From: Candidatus Rifleibacteriota bacterium | GTDB taxonomy: Bacteria; Muiribacteriota; Ozemobacteria; Ozemobacterales; Ozemobacteraceae | NCBI GenBank assembly: GCA_018818125.1 | Contig: JAHISQ010000103.1 | Location: 1-41,464, forward strand | Length of the DNA stretch: 41,464 nt | Direction of reading: 5' to 3' | Shown here: positions 17,648 to 24,777 of the stretch, in pieces | Layout: every line of letters begins with the position of its first letter | Numbering within the stretch: the stretch's first letter is position 1 | Translations under genes and position numbers: made by a program | Notes under the pieces: generated by a model | What the model was told of the DNA's origin: nothing | The model's input: only the letters and a program-made list of their open reading frames with translations | Databases searched by the model: none

Positions 17648-17682
17648 TTGCGGTACAGGTTTGTGCTTCGAGCTGACCGCAA
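17648..17682. repeat. 7-base inverted repeat downstream of lepA
   Basis: TTGCGGT (17648-17654) and ACCGCAA (17676-17682) are perfect inverted repeats with 21 bases between. No T-tract follows. They lie just left of the larger palindrome at 17690 and could be part of the same intergenic element. Confidence 0.3.
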
Positions 17683-17689
17683 AAGATGT

Positions 17690-17758
17690 CTCGCACGGAG
17701 CCACAAAGTCACAAAGAAATACTCATTGTATTCTTTGTGACTTCGCGTCTTTGTGCGA
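17690..17758. repeat. Palindromic intergenic repeat (REP/MITE-like), copy 1
   Basis: The arms 17691-17722 and 17728-17758 fold on each other with about 26 of 31 pairs, one bulged A and a 5-base TCATT loop. The inner TCACAAAGAA / TTCTTTGTGA part is perfect. The left end CTCGCAC-GAG-CAC also begins the 211-bp element at 35006. The rest of the 246-base lepA/FmdE gap holds no gene I can support. TCTGCGTTTATCTGTGG (17827-17843) has the look of another common intergenic repeat. Confidence 0.7.
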
Positions 17759-17860
17759 TTGCCTTCTTTCGCTGGCTGGTTGCGGCACAAATTATCTTCA
17801 AAGCTCAACCTGCAATTTATCTGGCCGTCTGCGTTTATCTGTGGATGATCTTAATTGGCC

Positions 17861-18463
17861 TTATTGTTCGAGCTGGTAATAGTCTAGCTCGCCGGAGCAG
17901 GCCAAACAGGTCGTATCGCCATCTTCAGTGTATATAAAGGATTCATGGCAATCTGGACAGATTTTTACCGGATTAACCGGCGGTTTTTTGTAATCTTTAA
18001 CTCTTACAAACTGCCAGCCAAAAATGTTGCGACCGACAGCCAGAAACTCATCGACGATAATCTTAGCTGATTCTTTGCGAGCCTGTTTGTCTTTAGAAAC
18101 CGCTTCAGAGCGCTGACGCAGAAAAAACTGGAATGTTTCGGGCATCTTTTGTTTGTCGATTTTATTCTGATCAACAAATACCCTGACCCCGCGCCCATCT
18201 TTGCGATCATAGAGAGTCAGTGCGTATCTACCAATCTTGTCACGCATGATCAGATACTTGTTACCAATAGTACAGCCAGTCATATACTGAATAACATCTG
18301 ACAGGCAGACCTGCGTCTCGGTTACTGCGCCAAGACTGTCAACCGGGCCAAGCTTACGACGCGCCAGGTCAACCATTTCAACCCCAATAACAATTCCAGG
18401 TGCGCGCTTGGTATGAAATTTATATACTTCTTCGACCAGATCCAGAAATTCCTGTTGTGTCAT
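17861..18463 (-). CDS. FmdE-like protein with C-terminal zinc ribbon
   Basis: The 200-residue protein resembles FmdE (formylmethanofuran dehydrogenase subunit E family). KFHTKRAPGIVIGVEMVDLA (about 15-34) matches the family start, and QVCLSDVIQYMTGCTIGNK (about 49-67) carries the conserved Cys pair. A C4 zinc ribbon ends the protein (CPDC and CLAC). Such proteins occur widely in non-methanogens, often near molybdenum or metal genes; none is near here, so the role is unknown. I prefer the second ATG (18461-18463), which is seven bases from GGAG; the first is only two away. Confidence 0.8.
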   Translation of the reverse strand: MTQQEFLDLVEEVYKFHTKRAPGIVIGVEMVDLARRKLGPVDSLGAVTETQVCLSDVIQYMTGCTIGNKYLIMRDKIGRYALTLYDRKDGRGVRVFVDQNKIDKQKMPETFQFFLRQRSEAVSKDKQARKESAKIIVDEFLAVGRNIFGWQFVRVKDYKKPPVNPVKICPDCHESFIYTEDGDTTCLACSGELDYYQLEQ

Positions 18464-18501
18464 CTGCATTCTCCAAAATGGTGTTTGAGCTGATTATCTC
18501 A

Positions 18502-20367
18502 TTAGTTGCTGCGACGTTCAATAGCCAACTTGGCAGCTCTGCGAATATTCTTCGACTTGTCATCAGTCATTAAACGATGCAGGCATTCGAGCGCGGCAAC
18601 TTCTGTCGAAGGCGAAAGAGCCTTGACGACAGCATAGCGCACTTCTTCTGACTTGTCCTTTTCGAGCGTTATTACCGTCCAGAGAGCGCCAAAGTCCGCG
18701 ATGTTGCCGAGAGCGGTAACAACCGATGCTCTGACGAATTCGTTTTTGTCTTTTACTGCTCCGATCAACAAATCAACGGCTTCCTGCAACTTAAAATCAC
18801 CAAGAGTGTTGGCAGCACTTCCTCTTATGTTGGGACTGGAATCATGCAGCTTCTTAGCGAGTTTTTCGAGGTTGGCAGCTATCCCGCGAGCTGCCCCGTC
18901 CCCACTAACCGCTTCTTTTCTTGGCATGATAAGGCTTACCGACGCATTATTTGATTCATTCATCAGAGCCACCAGCTCATTATCCAGCCGCTTGGCAGCT
19001 ACGATCAAATCTTCGACAACATCGGTATTTTCGGTGCCTGACAGTGCCAGCGAAGCACGGTATGAAATTTCAGAATCATCGCTTTTCAAATATTTGCGTA
19101 AGGCTTTTACAGAACGTTTATCGTTTATACTACCAAAAATTTCGAGAGACATTAAAATCCTTGGTTTATCTGCATTGTCGAGTCTTTTTGCAACTTCAGC
19201 ATGGACATCTTCATGATTAAAGCCAGCAATAGCCTTGGCAGCTGAGAATATTACCGCTTCGCTTTCGTCGTCAGCACAACTGAAAAGCGCCTCAAGAGCT
19301 GACTTTTCGCCTGTTGTGCCCAAAGCACAGGCAACCGACGACCTGACATAACGATCGGGGTCATTGAGCCGTTCGATCAGCGCCATTATAACCTTGTCGT
19401 CTTTACGACCACTCAACGCTGCTGCAGCAGAATATCTGACAGCTACGTTGTCGTCTTTAAGAGCTTCCAAAAGAGACTCAACTGACTTTTCGTTCTGCAT
19501 ACCACCAAGCGCCTCAGCGGCCATAAAGCGCACAGATTCGACCTCAAACTGATTGCCCAGAGCTTCAATCAGTGGCTCAACCAGTTCTTCGTTGTCAAGT
19601 CCGATTGCGGCCTTGGCCGCCATCTGACGCATCTGCTGACTGTTATCTTTAAGTCCCTTCACTACAAGTTCCTTGCGCGAAATAGGCGAGCCATCTGCCT
19701 GAAAATAATCTTTGGGCAATTGGTCGATTTTAAAAACAACCATTTCTTTAAAATTATAGGGATTTTGATTCGATATAACTGCAAGAGAAGTCTCAGATGA
19801 CATTTCCGCGACCGTAGACTCATCGAGGTGATCAGCGATTTCTTTCATCAGCTGAGCATCGCTGCGCCGGGAAATCTCAAGTAAAGGTTCAATAGCACGA
19901 GAATCGCCAATAGAGCCGAGACTCACAGCTGCCGCCGACGAAATTTCGGGATCTGGCTCATAAAGAACTTCGATTAGAGCAGGTACGGCTTCAATTCTTT
20001 TCTTTTCACCAGCCCATCTGATAGCATCAAGCCTCTTCTCAGTCGGAGCAGAAAATGTTTTAATCAGAACCAGGGGATCTGTAATTTCTGGCGAACTAAC
20101 TTTAGGTGCAGGCCGAGTCTGGAAAACAGACTCTTGCCCACTGCTGGCCGGCACAGCTTTTTCGGCACCCTCTACCGATGGTGGCACATCAGAAGAACTA
20201 CGTTTTTCAGCCGTTGCAGAGGTTGCAGAATTTACTGTCTGCGGTCTTTTGACTGCGAACTGCGAAAAATCTTCTGCAGACTGGCGGCGCCACAACCATA
20301 TTCTGATCACGACAACCGCTGCCAGCAGAATCAAGCCGCCCAGCATAATGTAATCGAGGGTATTCAT
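18502..20367 (-). CDS. Membrane-anchored HEAT-repeat protein
   Basis: The 621-residue protein has an N-terminal helix (about 6-27) and a Ser/Pro-rich linker to about 100. About 12-14 HEAT (PBS-lyase-like) repeats follow. Typical units are AVPALIEVLYEPDPEISSAAAVSLGSIGD, SVESLLEALKDDNVAVRYSAAAALSG and AVDLLIGAVKDKNEFVRASVVTALGNI (each split here by its own repeat boundary). Such solenoids bind partner proteins, and no catalytic residue is visible. It may precede the FmdE-like gene in one transcript (38-base gap). No clear ribosome binding site precedes the ATG. Confidence 0.85.
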   Translation of the reverse strand: MNTLDYIMLGGLILLAAVVVIRIWLWRRQSAEDFSQFAVKRPQTVNSATSATAEKRSSSDVPPSVEGAEKAVPASSGQESVFQTRPAPKVSSPEITDPLVLIKTFSAPTEKRLDAIRWAGEKKRIEAVPALIEVLYEPDPEISSAAAVSLGSIGDSRAIEPLLEISRRSDAQLMKEIADHLDESTVAEMSSETSLAVISNQNPYNFKEMVVFKIDQLPKDYFQADGSPISRKELVVKGLKDNSQQMRQMAAKAAIGLDNEELVEPLIEALGNQFEVESVRFMAAEALGGMQNEKSVESLLEALKDDNVAVRYSAAAALSGRKDDKVIMALIERLNDPDRYVRSSVACALGTTGEKSALEALFSCADDESEAVIFSAAKAIAGFNHEDVHAEVAKRLDNADKPRILMSLEIFGSINDKRSVKALRKYLKSDDSEISYRASLALSGTENTDVVEDLIVAAKRLDNELVALMNESNNASVSLIMPRKEAVSGDGAARGIAANLEKLAKKLHDSSPNIRGSAANTLGDFKLQEAVDLLIGAVKDKNEFVRASVVTALGNIADFGALWTVITLEKDKSEEVRYAVVKALSPSTEVAALECLHRLMTDDKSKNIRRAAKLAIERRSN

Positions 20368-20520
20368 CGGAATCAGCTATCGACCGACAAGTATGAAATA
20401 TTAACCCTGATCTGTTATTTTTTGCATTTTTAGCTCTTATACCTTAGCATTAGCGTCATGCGAACGATTGACATAGTTGTATATCGATCTCGCGTATTCT
20501 TATAAATCTGCAGGTGACTC

Positions 20521-21093
20521 ATGCGACTAGTTGGCAATGTATTGATATCAGATCAGGTGTGGCAGACCAGATTTGCCTGCGACCTGCAACAATGCCGGGG
20601 CAAGTGCTGTCAATATGGCGATCTTGGCGCACCAATCAGCGAAGAAGAAGAGCAAAACATAGTCAATCTTCTTGATCAGGTAAAGCCAAGATTACCACGT
20701 CAGCAACAGATTTTTCTTGATGCCGGCATAAGCGAAAAATGGAAAGGTTCACTCCATATCCGAGAAATCGCCGAGAATACGCCCTGCCCTCTCTCTTTTT
20801 GCAATGATAATGGCGTTATTCTCTGCTCGTTACATGACCTGGCAATTGAGAAACACCTGCCCCTGCTTGACGTTAAGCCGCTCTGGTGCTCATTATTCCC
20901 AATTATTATCACACAATCAGATAACGACTGGCTCATCAACTGCCACCTGCCAGACTTTTGTCGATCAATCACGAATCCTCCTCCGTTGCTGCTAAGCTTT
21001 GCCGATCTGCTGCAAACATTTTTTGGCAAAGAATGGATAGAGCAGGTGAAACATGAATACGAACTCGATACTGGCATGGAGATCATCTCATGA
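20521..21093 (+). CDS. Cysteine-rich DUF3109 family protein
   Basis: The 190-residue cytoplasmic protein has the DUF3109 signature ACDLQQCRGKCCQYGDLGAP (19-38) and further conserved cysteines: TPCPLSFC, ILCSLHDLA, KPLWCSLFP, INCHLPDFC. The pattern suggests a bound metal or Fe-S cluster, but no activity is known for the family. AGGTGA is 5-9 bases before the ATG. The stop overlaps the next gene as ATGA, so the two are translationally coupled. Confidence 0.85.
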   Translation: MRLVGNVLISDQVWQTRFACDLQQCRGKCCQYGDLGAPISEEEEQNIVNLLDQVKPRLPRQQQIFLDAGISEKWKGSLHIREIAENTPCPLSFCNDNGVILCSLHDLAIEKHLPLLDVKPLWCSLFPIIITQSDNDWLINCHLPDFCRSITNPPPLLLSFADLLQTFFGKEWIEQVKHEYELDTGMEIIS

Positions 21094-21614
21094 GCATCAG
21101 AGATTTTTTTTCGCGGTTGTTTAAAGAGTCACCAGAGAAAAAAATTAAAAAATTGCTCAATCAACTTGAACAGGCAATGGCTGACCTGCAGATTCGTATT
21201 GCCGAGAGCATTGCCCGGTCCAGTGCCCTCAAAAAGAATCTCGACGAAGCAAACGGGAAGCTTAAGACAGTTTCTTCAGACAACAGTATTCAGCAGGCTA
21301 ATATAGTGGAGCGGATAGATTCAATAAACTCTTCGATACGTCTTGAACAGCTGGCTGAGAACAGGTTGCGCCAGATTTATGAAGATCTTAAAAACAGACA
21401 ACAACAACTGCAGTTATCTTTTCAGCAAAGCTTGTCCAGACTTCGCAACGCCGAGGTCAGCAATCTGCTGGCCAGCATTCATAAAGACTTTGGCAACGAT
21501 ATGAAACTAAACAATTACCTCGAAAAATTCAGCGAAGAAAGTTTCAAAATAGAATTCACTGCCGACAGCCGTCTCAAAATCGAGATGATCCTCGACAAGA
21601 CAAAGAATATCTAA
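21090..21614 (+). CDS. Coiled-coil protein of unknown function
   Basis: I do not recognise the family. The 174-residue protein is soluble and almost wholly helical. Residues about 15-135 have heptad spacing of hydrophobics and many Gln, Glu and Lys, as in PspA or seryl-tRNA synthetase arms. No signal peptide or cysteine motif is seen. It overlaps the DUF3109 gene by four bases and ends 10 bases from the convergent TPR gene, with no terminator visible between. Confidence 0.75.
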   Translation: MSIRDFFSRLFKESPEKKIKKLLNQLEQAMADLQIRIAESIARSSALKKNLDEANGKLKTVSSDNSIQQANIVERIDSINSSIRLEQLAENRLRQIYEDLKNRQQQLQLSFQQSLSRLRNAEVSNLLASIHKDFGNDMKLNNYLEKFSEESFKIEFTADSRLKIEMILDKTKNI

Positions 21615-21624
21615 CAACGGTTAG

Positions 21625-22164
21625 TCAGTAAAAATATTCTTTCCAGACGCCCCGATTCGGTGCCGAATGCGCATCAATTGGGTCAGCGCCATTTTTTTCG
21701 CCATATTTTAGCTCATCATAGCGATTGAAATATTCTTTTGCAACTTCCCGTTGATCCATTTTCAGCAGAATTTCACCGGCGCGAGCGTAGAGTTCAGGGT
21801 TTTCTTTGTAAATACTGATCAGATCGCGCAACAGCCAGAAAGCCTCTTCAAAATAACCTTTGCTGACGAGAACTCTCGCCAAAAACCACTTGGCGTAGTT
21901 ATGATCTGGCTGAACCCGTAGAGTGCGGCGATATTCCTTGATCGCCTCATCTTCCATCTTCAAGCTGTAGTAGAGATTAGCGATCTGATAGCTAAGTTCA
22001 GCATTCTGCGGATCTTTGGCCCGCATTTTTTTAAGACGATGATAGTAGCTCTCACGGTCTTTGACAATTGCACCGGTAATACCGGGGTCGCCGCTGTAAA
22101 GACTCGGCATCATGGCGATAACAACCAGTATGGCTGAAGCAGACGCAAATAGTTTTTTTAACAT
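21625..22164 (-). CDS. Exported TPR-repeat protein
   Basis: The 179-residue protein starts with a signal peptide or anchor (KKLFASASAILVVIAMMPSLYS). Three TPR units follow, including NAELSYQIANLYYSLKMEDEAIKEYRRTL and KWFLARVLVSKGYFEEAFWLLRD across about 55-125, plus YARAGEILLKMDQREVAKEYFNRYDEL. GGAG is six bases before the ATG. It lies downstream of the pilin-like cluster but beyond a strong terminator, so it needs its own promoter or read-through. Small TPR lipoproteins assist type IV pilus assembly (PilF type); that role is only a suggestion here, as no lipobox is present. Confidence 0.75.
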   Translation of the reverse strand: MLKKLFASASAILVVIAMMPSLYSGDPGITGAIVKDRESYYHRLKKMRAKDPQNAELSYQIANLYYSLKMEDEAIKEYRRTLRVQPDHNYAKWFLARVLVSKGYFEEAFWLLRDLISIYKENPELYARAGEILLKMDQREVAKEYFNRYDELKYGEKNGADPIDAHSAPNRGVWKEYFY

Positions 22165-22222
22165 AAATTACTCCGCTGCCACTATCGGAACAACCCTGCC
22201 CTTTGTTTACCATCGCTGAAAT

Positions 22223-22249
22223 AAAAAAGCCGCCTCTTAACGAGGCGGC
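22223..22249 (-). terminator. Rho-independent terminator of the prepilin-like cluster
   Basis: On the minus strand an 8-bp stem (GCCGCCTC 22229-22236 with GAGGCGGC 22242-22249, 5-base loop) is followed by T6 (complement of 22223-22228). It lies about 24 bases after the stop of the glycine-heptad gene. Confidence 0.9.
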
Positions 22250-22272
22250 CTCTTTATCAACTAGTTCTCGGC

Positions 22273-23124
22273 TTAAATGTCTGCTGGGGTCTGGTTTGCG
22301 TCTTCTACTACACCATTACCATCATCTGTAGTGGCCTCATTAGTTTCGGATGCTCCACCCTCATCTTTTGCGGCATCTGCTTTAGATTCTTCGCTGAGCT
22401 TCTGTTCATAAGCGTCAGCATCAGCAGTACCCTGAGTCCAGCCGTCTTTGGCGGCAGTGCCAATATTGCCGAGCATTTCGCCGAAGTTGGCGTCAGCGCC
22501 TTTTGCGGTGTTACCAACTTTTTCGATTGCCTTACCGACGGTATCAAGCACGGTGCCAACTTTAACCAGCAATTTACCAACGGTGGTAAGAACCTTACCG
22601 ATAGCTGCGGTCCAGGGGATAGCTGAAAGAACCGCGCCTATGGCCATGAGAGCCTGACCAACAGTCTTAAGCAGCTGACCGATTTTCTGTAACAGCTGAC
22701 CAGCTTTGATCAAAGCCTTCTGAATGCCAGCGGCAACTCCAGCCATTTTGTCAAAAGTGTTGCCATCGCCGTTGATAGTATTGCCAATGCCTTTTACTTC
22801 GTTACCGACGGCATTAGCATCTTCTTTGACGCCCTTAACTTCAGTTTTGGCGTCGCCAAGTTTGGCGTTGGCGTCTCTAATTTTGCTTTTGGTGCTGCCG
22901 CTCATATACCATTTTGTCTTAATAGTCTTGGTTGAAGCGAGCTTGTCATCTGCCTTGGCAGTTTCAGAAGCAGCACTGGAAGCCTGTGTTGCCGATTCAT
23001 CAAGTGCTTCACTTTTCACTGCCTGCTGATCTTCAGCAGCCCAGGCTGCCATTTCGAAAAACAATGGGTTAAGCAAAAGAGCCAGACATAGAAATGCCGA
23101 AATTAATCTCTGTGTTCGTTTCAT
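22273..23124 (-). CDS. Secreted glycine-heptad repeat protein
   Basis: No family recognised. The 283-residue protein has a signal peptide to about residue 29 (AAWA). An Ala/Ser/Lys-rich part reaches about 115. Residues 142-204 are successive seven-residue units beginning with Gly (GQLLQKI, GQLLKTV, GQALMAI, GAVLSAI, then a six-residue PWTAAI, GKVLTTV, GKLLVKV, GTVLDTV, GKAIEKV). An acidic low-complexity tail ends it. One glycine per heptad on a helix is a glycine-zipper pattern, known from membrane-inserting and tightly packing helices. The ATG at 23122-23124 has GGAGGAAG five bases upstream. It is last in the prepilin-like cluster, 82 bases after its neighbour. Confidence 0.75.
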   Translation of the reverse strand: MKRTQRLISAFLCLALLLNPLFFEMAAWAAEDQQAVKSEALDESATQASSAASETAKADDKLASTKTIKTKWYMSGSTKSKIRDANAKLGDAKTEVKGVKEDANAVGNEVKGIGNTINGDGNTFDKMAGVAAGIQKALIKAGQLLQKIGQLLKTVGQALMAIGAVLSAIPWTAAIGKVLTTVGKLLVKVGTVLDTVGKAIEKVGNTAKGADANFGEMLGNIGTAAKDGWTQGTADADAYEQKLSEESKADAAKDEGGASETNEATTDDGNGVVEDANQTPADI

Positions 23125-23206
23125 AAAAACTTCCTCCTGGTAAATTGTTACTCTGCAAAACTTACGACCGACCGTTTCAATTTGTTGCACTAAAAAAATA
23201 TTTTTT

Positions 23207-23896
23207 TTACAATTCTTTATGACCGGTTTCAAATCGCCAATTGCGATTATTTACAAGACTGGTGATAAAGGGACTGGAGATTGAAGTTGTTACTTCGAGT
23301 GCCTTGCCAATCCCAGTGTCATAAGTATCATGAACAAGCAGGCGAACCCATAGAAGCGGGACATTCGGGTTGAGCTGATGAGTATAAATTTTAAATTCAA
23401 CGCTCTCTATACCAGAAAATTTAACCTCTCTCTTCACCGCACCTCCGGCGTCGACAGATTTACGGCTTAGAATATTGCCAGGTTCGTAGGTGTAAGTTAC
23501 ATATTCTACTCGTGGCTCTTCATCGGGCGAATCAAAAGCAAATTTTGGAATTCTAATGCTGCCGCTATCAAGATAGATAAGATTTACTCCTGAAATGTTT
23601 GCCCAGTCAGATGTCTCAAAAACAAAGTTTCGCGCCTTCTGCATGTTGATAAAATCAACCTGACCCTGTCCGCCAATATAAGGAGTTGCGCACGAAAAAT
23701 CTCGACGCAGGTAGTTTATTGCCATGCGTGCTTCCTGTAGATTCTGAAGATTCACGGTTCCATACATGTAATGCTGCCTTGTACTCGACATAAACCGATA
23801 AACCATAAGAAACACAACAAGCGCGAGACCAAAAGACATGGCCATCTCGACAAAGGTAAAACCTCGCCTGATATCTTTAAATGCTGATTTTATCAT
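23207..23896 (-). CDS. Prepilin-like protein, PulJ/PilW type minor pseudopilin
   Basis: The 229-residue protein has a type III signal: IRRG then FTFVEMAMSFGLALVVFLMVYRFM. Prepilin peptidase would cut after Gly12, leaving Phe at +1 and the essential Glu at +5. The rest is a beta-rich domain, as in GspJ/PilW minor pilins. The ATG at 23894-23896 is eight bases from AGG; an upstream GTG (23900-23902) is too close. It follows the PulI-like gene by nine bases. No pilus motor, prepilin peptidase or secretin gene is in the window, so machinery must be elsewhere. Confidence 0.85.
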   Translation of the reverse strand: MIKSAFKDIRRGFTFVEMAMSFGLALVVFLMVYRFMSSTRQHYMYGTVNLQNLQEARMAINYLRRDFSCATPYIGGQGQVDFINMQKARNFVFETSDWANISGVNLIYLDSGSIRIPKFAFDSPDEEPRVEYVTYTYEPGNILSRKSVDAGGAVKREVKFSGIESVEFKIYTHQLNPNVPLLWVRLLVHDTYDTGIGKALEVTTSISSPFITSLVNNRNWRFETGHKEL

Positions 23897-23905
23897 CTTC
23901 ACAAC

Positions 23906-24478
23906 CTAGTAATTCATATTAGCATCATTGAGCATCAACACCGACAGTTCAACCTGACGATCACGATCAGAACTATAGAGAGAAGTGGGAGCGACACCCT
24001 CGTTCCATTTAACGCGAACTGTCATCTTTTTCATCATGCCGTCATTAAAGTCGGGCGAAATTACGTCTTCAAATTCGATTTCGCGATAAAAAAAAGCGTT
24101 GCTATACTGCTTGGAATACATAAGATCAGTCGCGACAAAAGGAACCCCTAACCAGTTGGTGTTTTCGGGGGGCACCACCCTCACTGGACCAGGCAAAACC
24201 GGAACAGTAGAATCGTCATCAATTGTGCCCGAAACACCACCGAATGTGATGACGTTGAGGTCATCAAATTTGACTGCCTGGGCCCATTCGATGACCTCAT
24301 TGGCCAGCTCAACCGCCCGAAGGTAGTTTATAGCCTTGCTGGTATCGGTTCGCGAAGAAGTAACCATGTAGAAGATTGGAACTGCACTGACCGCAACAAT
24401 AAGAACTGCGATCATTACTTCTACAAAGCTTATACCCTGAGTTTTTTTCAAGTCTCTCATTTTCATTTTATAATGCAA
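23906..24478 (-). CDS. Prepilin-like protein, PulI/PilV type minor pseudopilin
   Basis: The 190-residue protein has a prepilin N-terminus: KKTQG then ISFVEVMIAVLIVAVSAVPIF, with cleavage after Gly15 and Glu at +5. NYLRAVELANEVIEWAQ follows, as in PilV/GspI proteins. The start is uncertain. The TTG at 24476-24478 has GAGG seven bases upstream and overlaps the previous gene; ATGs at 24466 and 24460 are alternatives and do not alter the signal. It is third in the cluster. Confidence 0.85.
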   Translation of the reverse strand: MHYKMKMRDLKKTQGISFVEVMIAVLIVAVSAVPIFYMVTSSRTDTSKAINYLRAVELANEVIEWAQAVKFDDLNVITFGGVSGTIDDDSTVPVLPGPVRVVPPENTNWLGVPFVATDLMYSKQYSNAFFYREIEFEDVISPDFNDGMMKKMTVRVKWNEGVAPTSLYSSDRDRQVELSVLMLNDANMNY

Positions 24479-24777
24479 CCTTCAACCTCGATGGACTCAC
24501 GCATTTTTTCGAAATCGCGTGGCTGATCTATCATCAGAGTGTGCGCCGCTGGTTTTGGAAAGCTTATCTGACCGAAACGTGGAATTTCTCGACCAGATGA
24601 TCTTTTAACCACAGCAGGCTTGTTGACCGCGGTAACATGCTTGACACTGCCTGCATTTTCTTCGCCTGTGACAGTTGTTGCTGGGCTGAGACGCGTAGCA
24701 TACCTGTTCAAAAGCGTTAAAACTGCCATCATGCTGAAAATCACAGATAATACGACTATCCATCTTGCATTGTCCAT
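24463..24777 (-). CDS. Small membrane protein of the prepilin-like cluster
   Basis: The 104-residue protein has one N-terminal helix (about 6-24) and a basic periplasmic or cytoplasmic part of about 80 residues. It has no G-F-x3-E cleavage motif, so it is not itself a prepilin. It overlaps the PilX-like gene by one base-sharing ATGA and the PulI-like gene by 16 bases. Such spacing implies translational coupling and a joint role. Bitopic proteins of this size often serve as assembly-platform or pilin-complex partners; that is inference. Confidence 0.7.
   Translation of the reverse strand: MDNARWIVVLSVIFSMMAVLTLLNRYATRLSPATTVTGEENAGSVKHVTAVNKPAVVKRSSGREIPRFGQISFPKPAAHTLMIDQPRDFEKMRESIEVEGCIIK

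Noticed and set aside
17631..17937. Short open frames in the lepA/FmdE gap
   Set aside because: They read through the palindromic repeat; none has a ribosome binding site or domain, and the repeat explains the openness.
20468..20500. TTGACA with TATTCT upstream of the DUF3109 gene as a promoter
   Set aside because: The spacer is 21 bases, too long; an alternative pair TTGTAT/TATAAA would leave almost no leader.
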